Below are positions 34,093 through 45,566 of a DNA stretch of 64,000 nt, piece after piece. Made by a program: the position numbers and the translations under genes. Numbering within the stretch: position 1 is the stretch's first letter; each line of letters opens with the position of its first letter. Source of the DNA: Ampelocalamus luodianensis (Eukaryota > Streptophyta > Magnoliopsida > Poales > Poaceae); assembly GCA_036346255.1 (NCBI GenBank), contig CM070639.1, positions 2,924,001 to 2,988,000 on the forward strand, read 5' to 3'. The notes beneath the pieces were generated by a model. That model saw only the letters and a program-made list of their open reading frames with translations. It was not told the DNA's origin and did no database searches.

Positions 34093-36908
34093 ATGGGGGC
34101 ACCGAAGCAGAAATGGACTTCAGAGGAGGAGGCCGCCCTCAAAGCTGGAATAGCAAAGCATGGAGCGGGGAAATGGCGCACAATACTGAAAGACCCGGAG
34201 TTCAGCAACATCCTACGATACCGCTCGAACGTTGACCTCAAGGTTTGTTGCAGTCTACGAGCCCCAGCCCAGTTTAGTCGCTCTAGGGGAGGAAATTCTG
34301 ACTCCTGAGGTTCGTGCGTGTGCTCTTTTTACCCTATTACGATTGCAGGACAAGTGGCGCAACATGAATGTGACCGTGCATGGCTCTGGCACTCGTGATA
34401 ATCGAAGGACGCCCACTGTTAAGAAACCGAGGTCTACTCCGAAGTACGAAAGCCACTCGACAGCGTTCACCTCAGTCATTTCAGATGGTGATGACGACAT
34501 TGCCGAAGCTATGCCTGTTGCAACGTCTAGTTCAACAAAGAGATCCCTTTCCAGGTAAATACCCCATTTGCTTTAGTTGCTAATAGATAAATCATGGCAT
34601 TCTGTTCTTTGTTCCACCACCAGTACCATGTTTCATGAACAGAAACTACAAGATTATGACTTCTGTAATGTACCTTTATGGCATTCCTGCAGGCTAGATA
34701 ATATCATAACGGAGGCTGTTAGGAGCTTGAATGAGCCTACAGGGTCATACAAAACAGCCATCGCTAATTACGTAGAGGTTTCTATTCTTCTTCTATTTAT
34801 GTTGTAGTTTATGATTATAAAATATAAGAACCCAACATAGGATCCTTTACAAATGCCAAATTTCTGAATTTAAATGCTGTACGTGCTGTCGCAACTGAAC
34901 TCTCCTGTTCCCATCTGGCCCATTTTCCCATAGAAGTTCTGACCCGACACTCCTTTGTTTATCTTATTTATCTCTGCCTAAATTTCTCATCCATTAATAT
35001 TCGTATATCCTATCATTCGTCAACCCCTCAACATTGTGTGGAACCTACATTTCATTAGTATGTATGTACCTAATTTCTGTTATTGGCTTCTTGCCAATGC
35101 ACACACTTTTTATTAGTACCTTTTGTAGTCTTCATGAGTACAATATACTGCTACACATTTATGTCGCTAATCACCGAATACAGTCCTGGTATTCAGTCAT
35201 GCTGCATCAACTGCACAGAAAGTTCTGTAATAATCATAGACTTGCAGAATTTATATCATGAGAATCAGCAGCTATAAGATGCCAATTCAAAGTAGCAGAG
35301 TTTTACTTGATCTAACTTGCTAGGTAGATGGCAACTTTCTTAACCTGATTTCTCATGTAGGAGCAATACTGGCCACCTGCTGATTTTGAACATGTGCTAT
35401 CTTCAAAACTGAACGAATTGACAGCATCTGGGAAATTGATAAGGGTAATATTCCTTTGTATCTTGTAACCGCGTTATTATGCATTTCAGAGTAATGGCAA
35501 CTAATACAATGATCAAGACATCAAGTAAAGAGTTGAAACTAAAAGGTGCTCTGATATGGAGTAGCAAATTCACCAAAATGTGAAGCCTGCTGAAGCTCAG
35601 TTTAATTGAACCGGGATATTGACATATTGTATATTTATATGTACAAAAACATAATATTTGGGGTTTGCCATTTTATGTATGACTCTAGTGGATACATAGT
35701 GCCCGCAAATGCATAGACCCATTCACATCGTTTTTCTGGTATCGGCATTTACTCCTCTATTCTGTTATATGTGCTTTCAGTGTCATATCATATCTAGTGG
35801 AGTACTTGTCTAGTTTGCAAGTTAGATTCAAAATTTCAGAAAAACACTTTTATACTTGTTGCTGGACCTCTTTGGTGCTCATGATACCTTTGTATGCTTA
35901 AAATTCTTGTATTGGACCATATGGAAACTGCTCAGTTCTACAGATTTTGTTGGCATTTAAGGTCCCTGAAACCATGAATCTAGACAATCTTTTCCTTATT
36001 ATTTAGGCTAAGACATCTGTTATTTTGCACCTAGCTAGGGCTAAGTTACACATACCAAGAGTATAAATCATTCTGACACGCAACCCATTACTCATATTCA
36101 ACAATTCCAGGTGAATCGGAAGTACAGGATAGCCCCTAGTTCATCTTTCTCAGAAGGGCGAACCTCCAAAATGGTGCTGCTTGAAGATATACAAAGAGAG
36201 CCAATGAAGGTAGAGAGGGATGATGTTGCAATCCTCACTAAATCTCAAGTTGATTCTGAATTGGCACAGATGAGAACCATGACTGCAGAAGAGGCGGCAG
36301 CGCCGCTCGTGCAGTTGGAGAGGCGGAGGCTATCATGGCTGAAGCTGAAGCAGCAGTAAGAGAAGCAGAAGCTGCAGAAGCTGACGCTGTAGCAGCACAA
36401 GCCTTCGCTGAAGCAGCAATGTTGACATTGAAAAACAGAAATTCAGCAAAACTGGTAATTGCTCTAAGTACTTCGGCTCTATGTTCAATTGTTTCTCTTT
36501 TGCATATTTTCACTTGACATTCCTTTGCTTCTTTGTTCAATTGTTTTTATTTGGTATACTTGCACTTTGTCACTTCTCAAATTCAAGTACAAATATTCAC
36601 CTTGCTTGACCCTGTCCATGCGTCTCGCTTTAATGTGAATTTGTAGACCCCGTACAAATAGTCAGCATTCATATTAATGAGCGAAACATAAAAGTGTATA
36701 TAAACTAGGAATACATACTTTTTTTTTACATTGATGGTTTTACCAAGCAAGTTATCTAGGAACGGAGCAGCAAAGGATTGTAAAAATGACTATGTTAACT
36801 CGTTTGTAAGAACTTCTATTAGCTTTCTATAAAAGCTGGTTTTCCCTGTTAAAAAAATGACTACGTTTCTGATACCTTCATGTTCACATGCAGATCATTC
36901 GAGCTTGA
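34093..36908 (+). CDS. Single-Myb-histone (SMH) telomere-repeat-binding protein, apparent frameshift in last large exon
   Basis: Six coding exons: 34,093-34,242; 34,349-34,554; 34,693-34,777; 35,361-35,444; 36,111-36,454; 36,894-36,908, all with GT..AG introns. An untranslated first exon probably ends near 33,561. Residues 1-57 form a Myb domain (MGAPKQKWTSEEEAALKAGI) with the telobox-type VDLKDKWRN. Residues 118-184 form a linker-histone H1/H5 globular domain (EPTGSYKTAIANY, EQYWPPADF, GKLIRVNRKYRIA). The Ala/Glu-rich C-terminal coiled coil (AEAEAAVREAEAAEADA) is encoded in the next frame. Family members bind duplex telomeric DNA in the nucleus. As written, one base is missing near 36,300-36,303, giving a stop at 36,359 and 257 residues. 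With one base restored the length is 294, the usual size. This is either an assembly error or a real truncation. Confidence 0.9.
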
Positions 36909-38998
36909 GACATCTGGTGGGGGAGCTGTTGCAGAACTGTTGCAACATCAGTTTCTGCCGACCTTGTTGTATGTATGTACATGCTTATAGTTATCGCTGT
37001 CAGATGCATACTTATTGCTGCTCCAGTAGTTGCAACCTGTGTTACTGGAGCTGATGACAATGCCGTTTTCATTATTTCACTTCATGCGAGCTCATTTTTG
37101 AATGCCGTCAGTTTGTTGCATCAGCATATGTGTTGCAGTATTACAGCATCTTTTAAGATTGCCCATGCAATTTCTCCTGCATTACTAAGATGCTCGTCGG
37201 TTCGCCGCGGGAGTGAGGAAGACCTATTGATATCTGACTTGCACATGGTAAAGGGTGATCTACACAGGCTGGGATGGTCAGGAGAAGACCAATAGATCAT
37301 GATTATTCCATCTTTGGATCTTCCTTTTGCTGCCACACTGTAGGTCACTGATCATCTCTTGTGGTCACTGTCAGCTTGGAATTTTCTTACCCGTTCTTTC
37401 CCCGGCACTGAGCGGTAGATCTTCCGAGCAAAAGGAAGATCCTTTTCTGTTTGTCATGTGGTGTTCTGATCTCACACCAGCAGCAGGTAGGAAGCGGATC
37501 CCCTCTGCATTAGGAGCACAGTGATATGCATTAGGTTATTCTCCTTCTCTTTCTATCGTCCGATCCAAAATGAACGACCTAGATAGTGTTACAGCATGCC
37601 CAATAAAATAGTAAAATTGCTACAGTGCAGCTGGGATCCGGGTTATGGTTCTCTTGAAGCAGAACAGTTACGATAAAAAAAAAACGGCAGTAGCCTCGTC
37701 AAATAATTGCTGCCTTGCGGCGTGTATAGATTCATGTATTGATGTATGTCCTCTGTACTAGTACTTCATCGTGTATAGCAACTGGTTATATTCTCAGGGG
37801 AAATGCCGCACCGCAGTGCGAGTGCGATACACGCAACTTGGCTTCTGCTGGGAGCTCATGCTGCCTTCAGTTGGACTCAAAATTATGAAAAGGGCCAAAC
37901 ATCTCATATAGAAAGGGAGCCAAGACATAAAAGCACACGGTACACTTGGTACACATGCCTTTTCCATCTTTATGTAAGTTTTGACCAAAATGAATGAAAG
38001 GAGGATGTACAAGAGGGAGGTAAAAGATACTGGAAGAAGATGAACACAGGCTAAAGGGTAGAGTACTGCTACTCATGTGCGGTGTGGTGTGGTGGGAAAC
38101 AAATCATTTAACACTACGCAACAATGGCATGATGTCATTACCGTGGACCAGCAAATACTGTAGCAGTTAATTTAAACCGTTCTTCCTATTGAATGACCTT
38201 TTGTCATGGTACTATGCTCCTCTGCCCGATGCAATGGTAGAGGATGATTCGGGTGTGGTGTGGAGCAAAAATGTGAGCGCTACTGAATCACTGACACTGA
38301 CTAAAGGGTCGAGTTTTTGTCGGTCATGAACCGCTTGCATTTGCATGGGGAGGCGTTGAGATTGCCGTTGCCGCGTTCCGCGTGGACTAAAAGGCAAGCA
38401 AGTGCCCGTTCCGTCTCAGCTTTCTCCCTCCTGCTTCTGCAATCCCGAAGCTTTGGCCATGTGCAAGCAAATGCCAAAGCTTTTCCACTGCTAAGTAATC
38501 ATAAGTCCTATTGACTGCATCAGCAAAGGTTCTATTGTAACCATGAAGGCAATTAGACAAGGCAGCTGCTGCCAGTCCAGGCACTATTAGTACTAACCTA
38601 GCATTAAGGTAGGTTTAAGATAATGCTAATGGTCATGCAGAGGATCCACAGTACTCAACGTTAGAAGACGATCTCAGTCGTGCGATCAAAAAACAAAAGT
38701 TCATATTAAAAGCTACAATGTTTTTGATACAATAAAATCGCTACAATGAATATTTCACTGTTTCTACACTCCTGTTACAGTAACACTGTCAAGTATTGTT
38801 TACTCACTCACAAACTACTGTTCTCATACAACGATTATCTGCATTACAGTAGAGGATCCAGATCCACTGGTATACTAATAGTACTGCATAGGTACAACCC
38901 CAGGTCCTTGGAAAAAATTTGATAGGGGAAAACCCTCCCTATCAGTCGTTGATTTCCCCTCTCTCAATCGAATCAACGGTTGAGGGGAGGATGCCCCA
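36909..38998. other. SMH 3' flank and intergenic stretch
   Basis: The first few hundred bases after the SMH stop are probably its 3' UTR. Beyond about 37,560 I see no gene or element. Confidence 0.4.
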
Positions 38999-39514
38999 CT
39001 GCTTACTCGATTTTTTTAAAAATAATATTATTTTTAAAGATATTTATAAAAATAAATAGTCGTTTTAAAAAATTACAAAAAAAATGTATCAAGCGGCGAC
39101 AAGAACCTATCGCAGATTCAATCGCGACAGGACCTATCCCCGCCTGTCGCGATTGAGGTATTTATCGCCGATTGAGCGGCGGCGAGAATGAATCGCCAGA
39201 CTTCGCCATTGAGCGGTGACAGACCTATCGCCGATTGAATCGGCGATTCATTCCCAACCCTAGCCGATTTGATTTTCCCTATTTCACTTGGCGGTTTGTG
39301 ATTTTCATAAATTTTAAACGATGCGAAATCGTTAGACTCGTAATAACATTTTATCATCATCGTATGTTGTTCTACTACGGTTAATTTTCGGAGAATTTAG
39401 CGAGGTCGTTTGAGGTATGAACGATTCATAAAAAGGAAGATAAGTGATATTGCCATTCGCTCGGGAATTCATACACTATGATATTACAGAACTTGCAGAA
39501 GAACGTCATAACAC

Positions 39515-39754
39515 TTAACTAAAATGATAATTGACAACATTGATAATAATATTTTTTTTCGTGGTCGCGACGTCACGTCTCCCATGTGGACTGCCTCTAG
39601 TCGGGGCACCGGATGAGGTCCCCGTGGTGACGTCCGGAATACCGATGTCTCCTTGGTCCTGAGTATTTCGCGTGGAGCATGTCTTGAAGGTGTGCCCAGA
39701 CTCCCTGCAAATGGAGCACTTCTTCGTGCGACGTCCGGCTTCTGCCTCGTCCAT
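39515..39754 (-). pseudogene. Zinc-knuckle fragment, likely from a MULE/FAR1-type transposase
   Basis: A 79-residue frame carries KKCSICRESGHTFKTC, a C-X2-C-X4-H-X4-C zinc knuckle, followed by a low-complexity Gly/Thr/Ser tail. Knuckles of this wording close many Mutator-like transposases and FAR1-related proteins. Nothing of the catalytic core is visible in the rest of the element, so I read it as the retained C-terminal end of a transposase gene. It could also be a captured host exon. Confidence 0.5.
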
Positions 39755-39785
39755 ATCGTTTCTGATGCGTCGTACCTGTATGTAA

Positions 39786-40010
39786 CCTACTCGATTCTAT
39801 GTCGCTATTGTCGCATTTCTATGTCGCTACACAACTCAAAATATGTACTGCACAGTTCGACTAAATTTATGTGACCTACTCAATTCTATGTCGTTATAGT
39901 CGCAATTCTATGTCGCTACACAACTCAAAATATGTACTACAGAGTTCGACTACATGCATCTAACCAACTCAATTCTATGTCGCTATTGTCGTTTGCTAAC
40001 CTACAAGGTT
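39786..40010. repeat. 89-bp tandem repeat, about 2.5 units, inside the Mutator-like element
   Basis: Units start at 39,786, 39,875 and 39,964 with CC(T/A)ACTC(G/A)ATTCTATGTCG. The first two also share CACAACTCAAAATATGTACT. Differences are scattered substitutions. Confidence 0.85.
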
Positions 40011-41231
40011 TGGACGTAACATACACAGTTTCAGAAAAATTTACCTGCAACACAAGATGATCGATCAAACCGATGCTCTATCAATCTCTCCACCGCGACG
40101 AACCGGCGTGGTTTCGCGCAATTTCTTCTCTCCTCTCCAACCTCTCTTGTTTTTTTTCGGAATTAAAATGAATTCTGGATCAAATTTTCGAGGATTTTAT
40201 AAGCTATCGCCGCTTGATTGAAGCTGGCGATATATCGCCGATTGAAGCGGCGAAAGTTGAGCGATTTCGGCGCCGATTGAAGCGGCGATAGGTAAAGTTC
40301 GCCAGCGGAGTGGCGGCAGTTCCTGTCGCCATTTGAACGACGATAGGTTCTGCCGCTTGATTGAAGCTGGCGACAGAGACATATTTTTGTAATTTTTTTA
40401 AACGACTATTTATTTTTGTAAATATCTTTAAAAAAATAATATTTTAAAAAAAATTCCTGCTTACTCACTCCCTCTCATCAAAATCAAGAGGATCTCTGTG
40501 CACCGAGCCCCAGATTTCCAGAACAACTTTTGATATCTCCCTCTCTCTCATTTTCACCACAGGATCGAAACACTGGCCCCATGCCATGCCATTGCATGCA
40601 GCCCCAGACAAATCTTGCAGTCCTCTGCTGCTGCCGCTCTGCTCTCACTCACTCTCACCATCATCAATCACCATTTCTTGTTCCCAGTTAGTCTTTTTCT
40701 TGCTTGCACCTGCCGGCTTTCGGCGCTTCTCATTTTCTTGGCCTGTATATTGCCCCAGCTGCCCTCTTCATTTCTTTTTGTTGCCTTCTCCCTCTCCTTG
40801 CCCTGGCACAATTGTCCTTGTCCCCCTCTCCTCCATTGCTACTGCACTCAAGGACATACGCCAAGAAGCTGCTGCTCCTCACCCTCTTCCATTACCCAAA
40901 TCTTGAGATTTCTTTTAGTTTTTACTACTACACAGCTCACACAGAGAGCAGTGGTAGTCCAGTAGAGGGGTTTGGGAACTGGGCAGAACAGGAGCTGGCC
41001 TCCCCAGGAACTCCACACCTCTTGGTCTTCCCTTCTGTCCCAGGCCCCCTTGGAATGATGATGTCTTCTTGGTTCCTCTGGGGTGGTTGATTAGGTGGCC
41101 AGGGGGTTGGCCATGGTCTGAGCTTTGGCTCCAGTGGTGTGCGCTGGTTGCCTAGCGGGGGTTTGTGTTCTTGTGTGTCTCTCTGGCTCTCCCTTTCGAG
41201 GCAGCCTCAGATCCGTTCCGACACTTCCAGG

Positions 41232-44200
41232 ATGGGTTCCATGAAGCTGGGCTTGAAGCCGGACGCTTTCGCAAGGCGAGGGCAAGCATGGTATGGTTCT
41301 TGCTCGTTTCTGTTCAGTCCCAGCTCAATTTGTTTAAGATTTCTGTCATGTATGTATGTATGGGCGCGTCCTGACCGAGATAAAGAATTGGGTGTGCTTG
41401 TCCTGTTCCTGCTGTTAGTTTGCTAATCTGAGATAGGGAAAAGAACGTTTTTTTTTCTCGTGGGGATTTGAGGGCACAGAAACGGAAGGATCTTTCTCCC
41501 TTCTTTTGTTTGATTTGTGTGTTTTTGTCTAATCTGATCTTGACTTGTCACATTACTGCTTCAGTTTGCAAACTCTGATAAGTCGAACAACTCATAATTC
41601 TGTTAAGCTTGTTGTGGTTTTGAAAGCTCTGGGGTTTCCCCCCTTTTCCTTTCATGCACACACCCATTTATTGGAATTTTGTTCCTTCCCTGGATTTTGC
41701 ATCACATTAGTCGGATGCAGGTCAAATCAACAACATATGGGTGAGTGTGCTTTGGATTATTTTATATCACATCAGTCAGCATTTTGGAATTTCGAATTCC
41801 TTCAACTTGCACTCTTCTCACATGTGCCAACCAGTGATTGACAGCGCATTGTTCCATGTTATGCATGCAAATATACAAGTGATAGGAGAATTAAGCTCAT
41901 TCCCTTTCCTAATCTTCATTGTATAATTGTATTTTTCATTGAGAAAGATAGTGGAAGCACTTCAGTGTGAATATTTCATGATTTAGCCTAAAGCAAGCTC
42001 TGATTCTTTTCTAGCTTAACTAGAAGTAATACTTTTTTTAACAAAATAATTCACAAGCATGCTGTGTCGAAATCTAAGAAAGTATAGTTTTTTTTCCTTT
42101 GTTGCTACAACTCAGATATATAGAGTTTCTTTAGAATTTTGGTCACCAAAAGAAGTTCTTTACACTACTGTTTCTAACTCACTGGCTCGTTGTGCTCTAT
42201 ACTATGTGAGCTACATACACGTGATTAGTGATTGACTGATGGGCTTTTTCTTGTGAACCTCGTAGGTTCTGCACAACTGGGCTTCCCAGCGATGTTATTG
42301 TTGAGGTTGGGGAGATGTCTTTCCACCTTCATAAGGTATGCTTTTCTATCTTGTAGCCCACTGTAGATTTGTAAATATAAGAAGCAAGATGTCTTATAGC
42401 TTTGCTTGTACTTGTGATTAGGAAGAAGTTTGAAGAAGAAGAAAAATAATCTGTACCTTTCTTACATTTAACTGACCTTAATTCTTAGATGGAGCTCTGT
42501 TTCTGTAGTATAATTCTTGTAGAGTCATAGTCACACATCATGCTATTCTTCAAAAGAAAAAAAGCATTTACAAGCTATTTTCTCTCGAAACTTAGTGTGA
42601 ACTTGACCTTTACAAAGTTTTCCTTTTCTCCGAAATGTTTTTTGTCTCCTTGTAGTTCCCTATACTTTCAAAGAGTGCCATCCTGGGAAGGTTGATTGAG
42701 GAGAGTTCAGACCAAGATGAATGCATCATCAAATTACCTGACATCCCTGGGGGCGCAAAGTCATTTGAGTTAGTGGCAAGGTTCTGTTATGGGATGAAGA
42801 TAGAGCTCTCTTCAGCAAATGCTGTCTACCTTCGGTGTGCCGCCGAACACCTCCAAATGACAGAAGAAACAGCTGAGGATAACCTGGTTAATCAGACAGA
42901 GGCGTTCTTTAACCAAACAGTCCTCCGAAGCTGGAAAGATTCCATGGAAGCACTTCAGACATGCGATGACCTTCTCCCTCATGCTGAAGACCTCCACATT
43001 GTGAAGAGATGTATTGAGTCATTAGCTGGCAAAGCTAGTATCGATCCAGACCTCTTTGGCTGGCCAGTCTCGGAACATGGCTCCATGCAAAGTCCTGGGG
43101 GCAGTGTATTGTGGAATGGTATAAGCACGGGTGCAAAGCTCAGGAACTGCAGCTCAGATTGGTGGTATGATGACGCTTCATCCCTGAGCTTCCCTACATA
43201 CAAGAGGCTAATTTCCGCAATGGAGTCAAGAGGCATCAAACAGGAGATCATCGCCGGTTCGCTCACATACTATGCCAAGAAGTTTCTCCCAGGACTGAAT
43301 AGGCGTCAAAGCACGGGGCCGATGCCCCTGACTGCTGCTACCCTATCTGAGGAAGAACAAAGGCATTTGCTCGAAGAGATTGATGGGATGTTGCCTCTTC
43401 AGAAAGGTTTAATATCCACAAATGTTTTGCTCTGGCTGCTTCGAACTGCCATGATTCTGAAAGTCAATCGTGCTTGCATTTCCAACTTAGAGAAAAGGGT
43501 TGGTATGCAATTAGATGAAGCCACATTGGAGGATCTACTGCTGCCAAACTTCTCATACACCATGGACACACTCTACAACGTCGAGTGCATGCACAGGATT
43601 CTTGATCACTTCTTGGCAATGGACCAGACCACGGGCGGTGTCTCCCCGTGCTTGGATGATGTGATGGCGTCTCCTTCGTTGGCGCCAATCACTGGTGTTG
43701 CTAAGCTAATTGATGGATATCTTGCAGAGATTGCACCAGATATCAATCTGAAGCCACCGAAATTCCAATCTCTGGCAGCTGCTTTGCCTGAATATGCTCG
43801 GCCGCTAGACGATGGTCTTTACCGTGCCATTGATGTATACCTGAAGGTAAACTTAACCTACTGTTTATAATTTAAAAATTGCTGTTATGCAGTTTCTTCA
43901 TCTCCATTTGAAAGCTATTAGTGTTCTGTTCCTGAAACTGATACTTCTCCAAAGGCAAAATGACACTTGTGTCTATACTATCGTCACATCCTAATTAAGT
44001 TCTCGCACCGAGAATCGAAGACATGGATATCCATGTATATATTACCATAACATATGCAGATCTTTTTTTTTAACAAGCCATCATTTGCACTTGTTTTCAT
44101 TTGCACCTGAAACTACACAGATTATTAGCCACTTGACATCGAAAACTTTGAAATGTAACATGGTTGATGTTGCTTAATTTTGTTCCACAATGCCAACTGC

Positions 44201-44763
44201 AGGCGCATTCATGGCTCCCAGAAGCGGAGCGCGAGCAGCTATGCCGGCTCATAGACTGCCAGAAGCTCTCCCTGGAGGCATGCACCCACGCGGCGCAGAA
44301 CGAGCGCTTACCGCTGCGCGTGGTGGTGCAGGTCCTCTTCTTCGAGCAGCTGCAGCTGAGGACATCGATCGCCGGGTGCCTGCTCGTCTCCGACAACCTG
44401 GAAGGGTCAAGGCCCCTGCGCAGCGGCGGCGGCGCGACGTCCGGTGAAGCGGCGGGGGGCTGGGCCACGGCCGTGAGGGAGAACCAGGTACTGAAGGTCG
44501 GCATGGACAGCATGCGTCTGCGGCTGATGGAACTGGAGAAGGAGTGCTCGGGCATGCGTGAGGACATCCAGAAGCTCGGCCGCGCCGCCAAGGACGGGTG
44601 GGCCGCGTGGGTGCAGAAGATGCTGAGCGTGAGGATGAAGCTGCGGATGTGCAGCGCGCAGGAGGGGAAGGTGAGCGAGCAGCACAGGAGTGCGAGCGCC
44701 AAGCTGGAGAAGCTGCAGGCCAAGGTGTCCAAGCACAAGAAGCAGCTGTCCATTGACGCCTGA
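41232..44763 (+). CDS. BTB/POZ-NPH3 family protein (NRL type, At1g30440-like)
   Basis: Four coding exons with GT..AG introns: 41,232-41,290; 42,266-42,335; 42,656-43,846; 44,203-44,763. All phases fit and the product is 626 residues, typical of the family. The N-terminal BTB/POZ domain (about residues 28-125) contains AWFCTTGLPSDVIVEVGEM, FHLHKFPILSKSA and ELVARFCYGMKIEL. The NPH3 domain (about 211-497) starts at DWWYDDASSLSFPTYKRLI and includes GSLTYYAKKFLPGL, LDDGLYRAIDVYLK and LPLRVVVQVLFFEQLQLR. The C-terminal region is a coiled coil (LKVGMDSMRLRLMELEKEC) and a Lys-rich tail. NPH3/RPT2-like proteins are plasma-membrane-associated, Cullin3-type adaptors working with phototropins or in auxin-related growth; this member's exact role is not known to me. 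The wording is closest to the At1g30440 clade. An ATG with conserved MGSMKLGLKPDAF supports the start. Confidence 0.95.
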
Positions 44764-45566
44764 GATCTCAACCTGAAGCTTACCTTGTTTTGGAATTCTA
44801 GCTGCTGCTGCTTGTTTAGTTATGAACTTTTCAACTGATGACTGAACCATTCGTCATGTAGCTAAGAACTCGAAGTCATCCTGACTGGAGTCGAATGATT
44901 GATCAGTTGTGAAAAACCTTGCTTTAAGCACATCATGTTAGATGATGAATTCTTTTGGTAACCTCGTTGAGCGCTGTTAGATGCCTCTCTTTTTTTTTTG
45001 TCAAAAGAACTCTTTTAGTAAAGCTCAAATTACGATCTCTCACTGTCACTACAGCACAACATCGATCTGAGGTTTTAAGCGGCATGATGCCATGATACTT
45101 TAGTGTAACTTGGGTTTTTAGGTGTTCTTTGCTAATACGAAAACAACAAAATTTTAGGTGTTGCATCCCCTGTCTTTGTTAAGTAAATCAGAGGGAAACA
45201 GTGCAAAACAGTAAATTTTGTGAGACAGCAACACAAAACAACGCAGTGTGCTGTTGAAACCGCGAACCATAAAAACCTAGACGAAAAACTACTGCAGCAA
45301 AGCCATTGTTGTGCACCGTAGCGTTTGATCTAGATCGTTATTTCTTTATGGAACGGTTGAGAATTGCCATAAGACAGAGACACTGTTTCCTCTGCTTTGC
45401 TTCAACTAAGACAGAGGATTGGGATCCGTTCTTGTCTGGTATCCAACTTGCAGTTCCAAATCGATGTACCACAATAATTGGTAAAGAAGGTTTTTTCAGA
45501 GAGATTGGTAAAGAATAACATGCAGAGTGAGGGAGAGAAGACGTGTTGGTGGAGCAGTTTTTATTA
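44764..45566. other. NPH3 gene 3' flank, no further gene
   Basis: Contains the likely 3' UTR of the NPH3-type gene and then sequence without recognisable coding potential, up to the tail of the LINE. Confidence 0.4.

Larger units (their letters stand above)
38999..40466. mobile_element. Mutator-like element, 1448 bp, with 10-bp flanking repeat
   Basis: CTGCTTACTC flanks the element at 38,999-39,008 and 40,457-40,466. The element (39,009-40,456) starts GATTTTTTTAAAAATAATATT and ends in the near-complement ...AATATTTTAAAAAAAATTC. The terminal inverted repeats of about 75-80 bp share AAAGATATTTA(T/C)AAAAATAAAT and AGTCGTTT. A 9-10-bp target duplication and long TIRs mark a Mutator-like element. 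The interior holds a hairpin (39,119-39,156), a zinc-knuckle fragment (39,515-39,754, minus) and an 89-bp tandem repeat. There is no full transposase. Confidence 0.9.

Noticed and set aside
36290..36360. Programmed frameshift in the SMH gene
   Set aside because: No slippery heptamer is seen at the site, and similar one-base losses occur in unrelated genes of the window.
44407..44850. Minus-strand open frames opposite the last NPH3 exon
   Set aside because: They are the antisense shadow of a strongly conserved, GC-rich coding exon.
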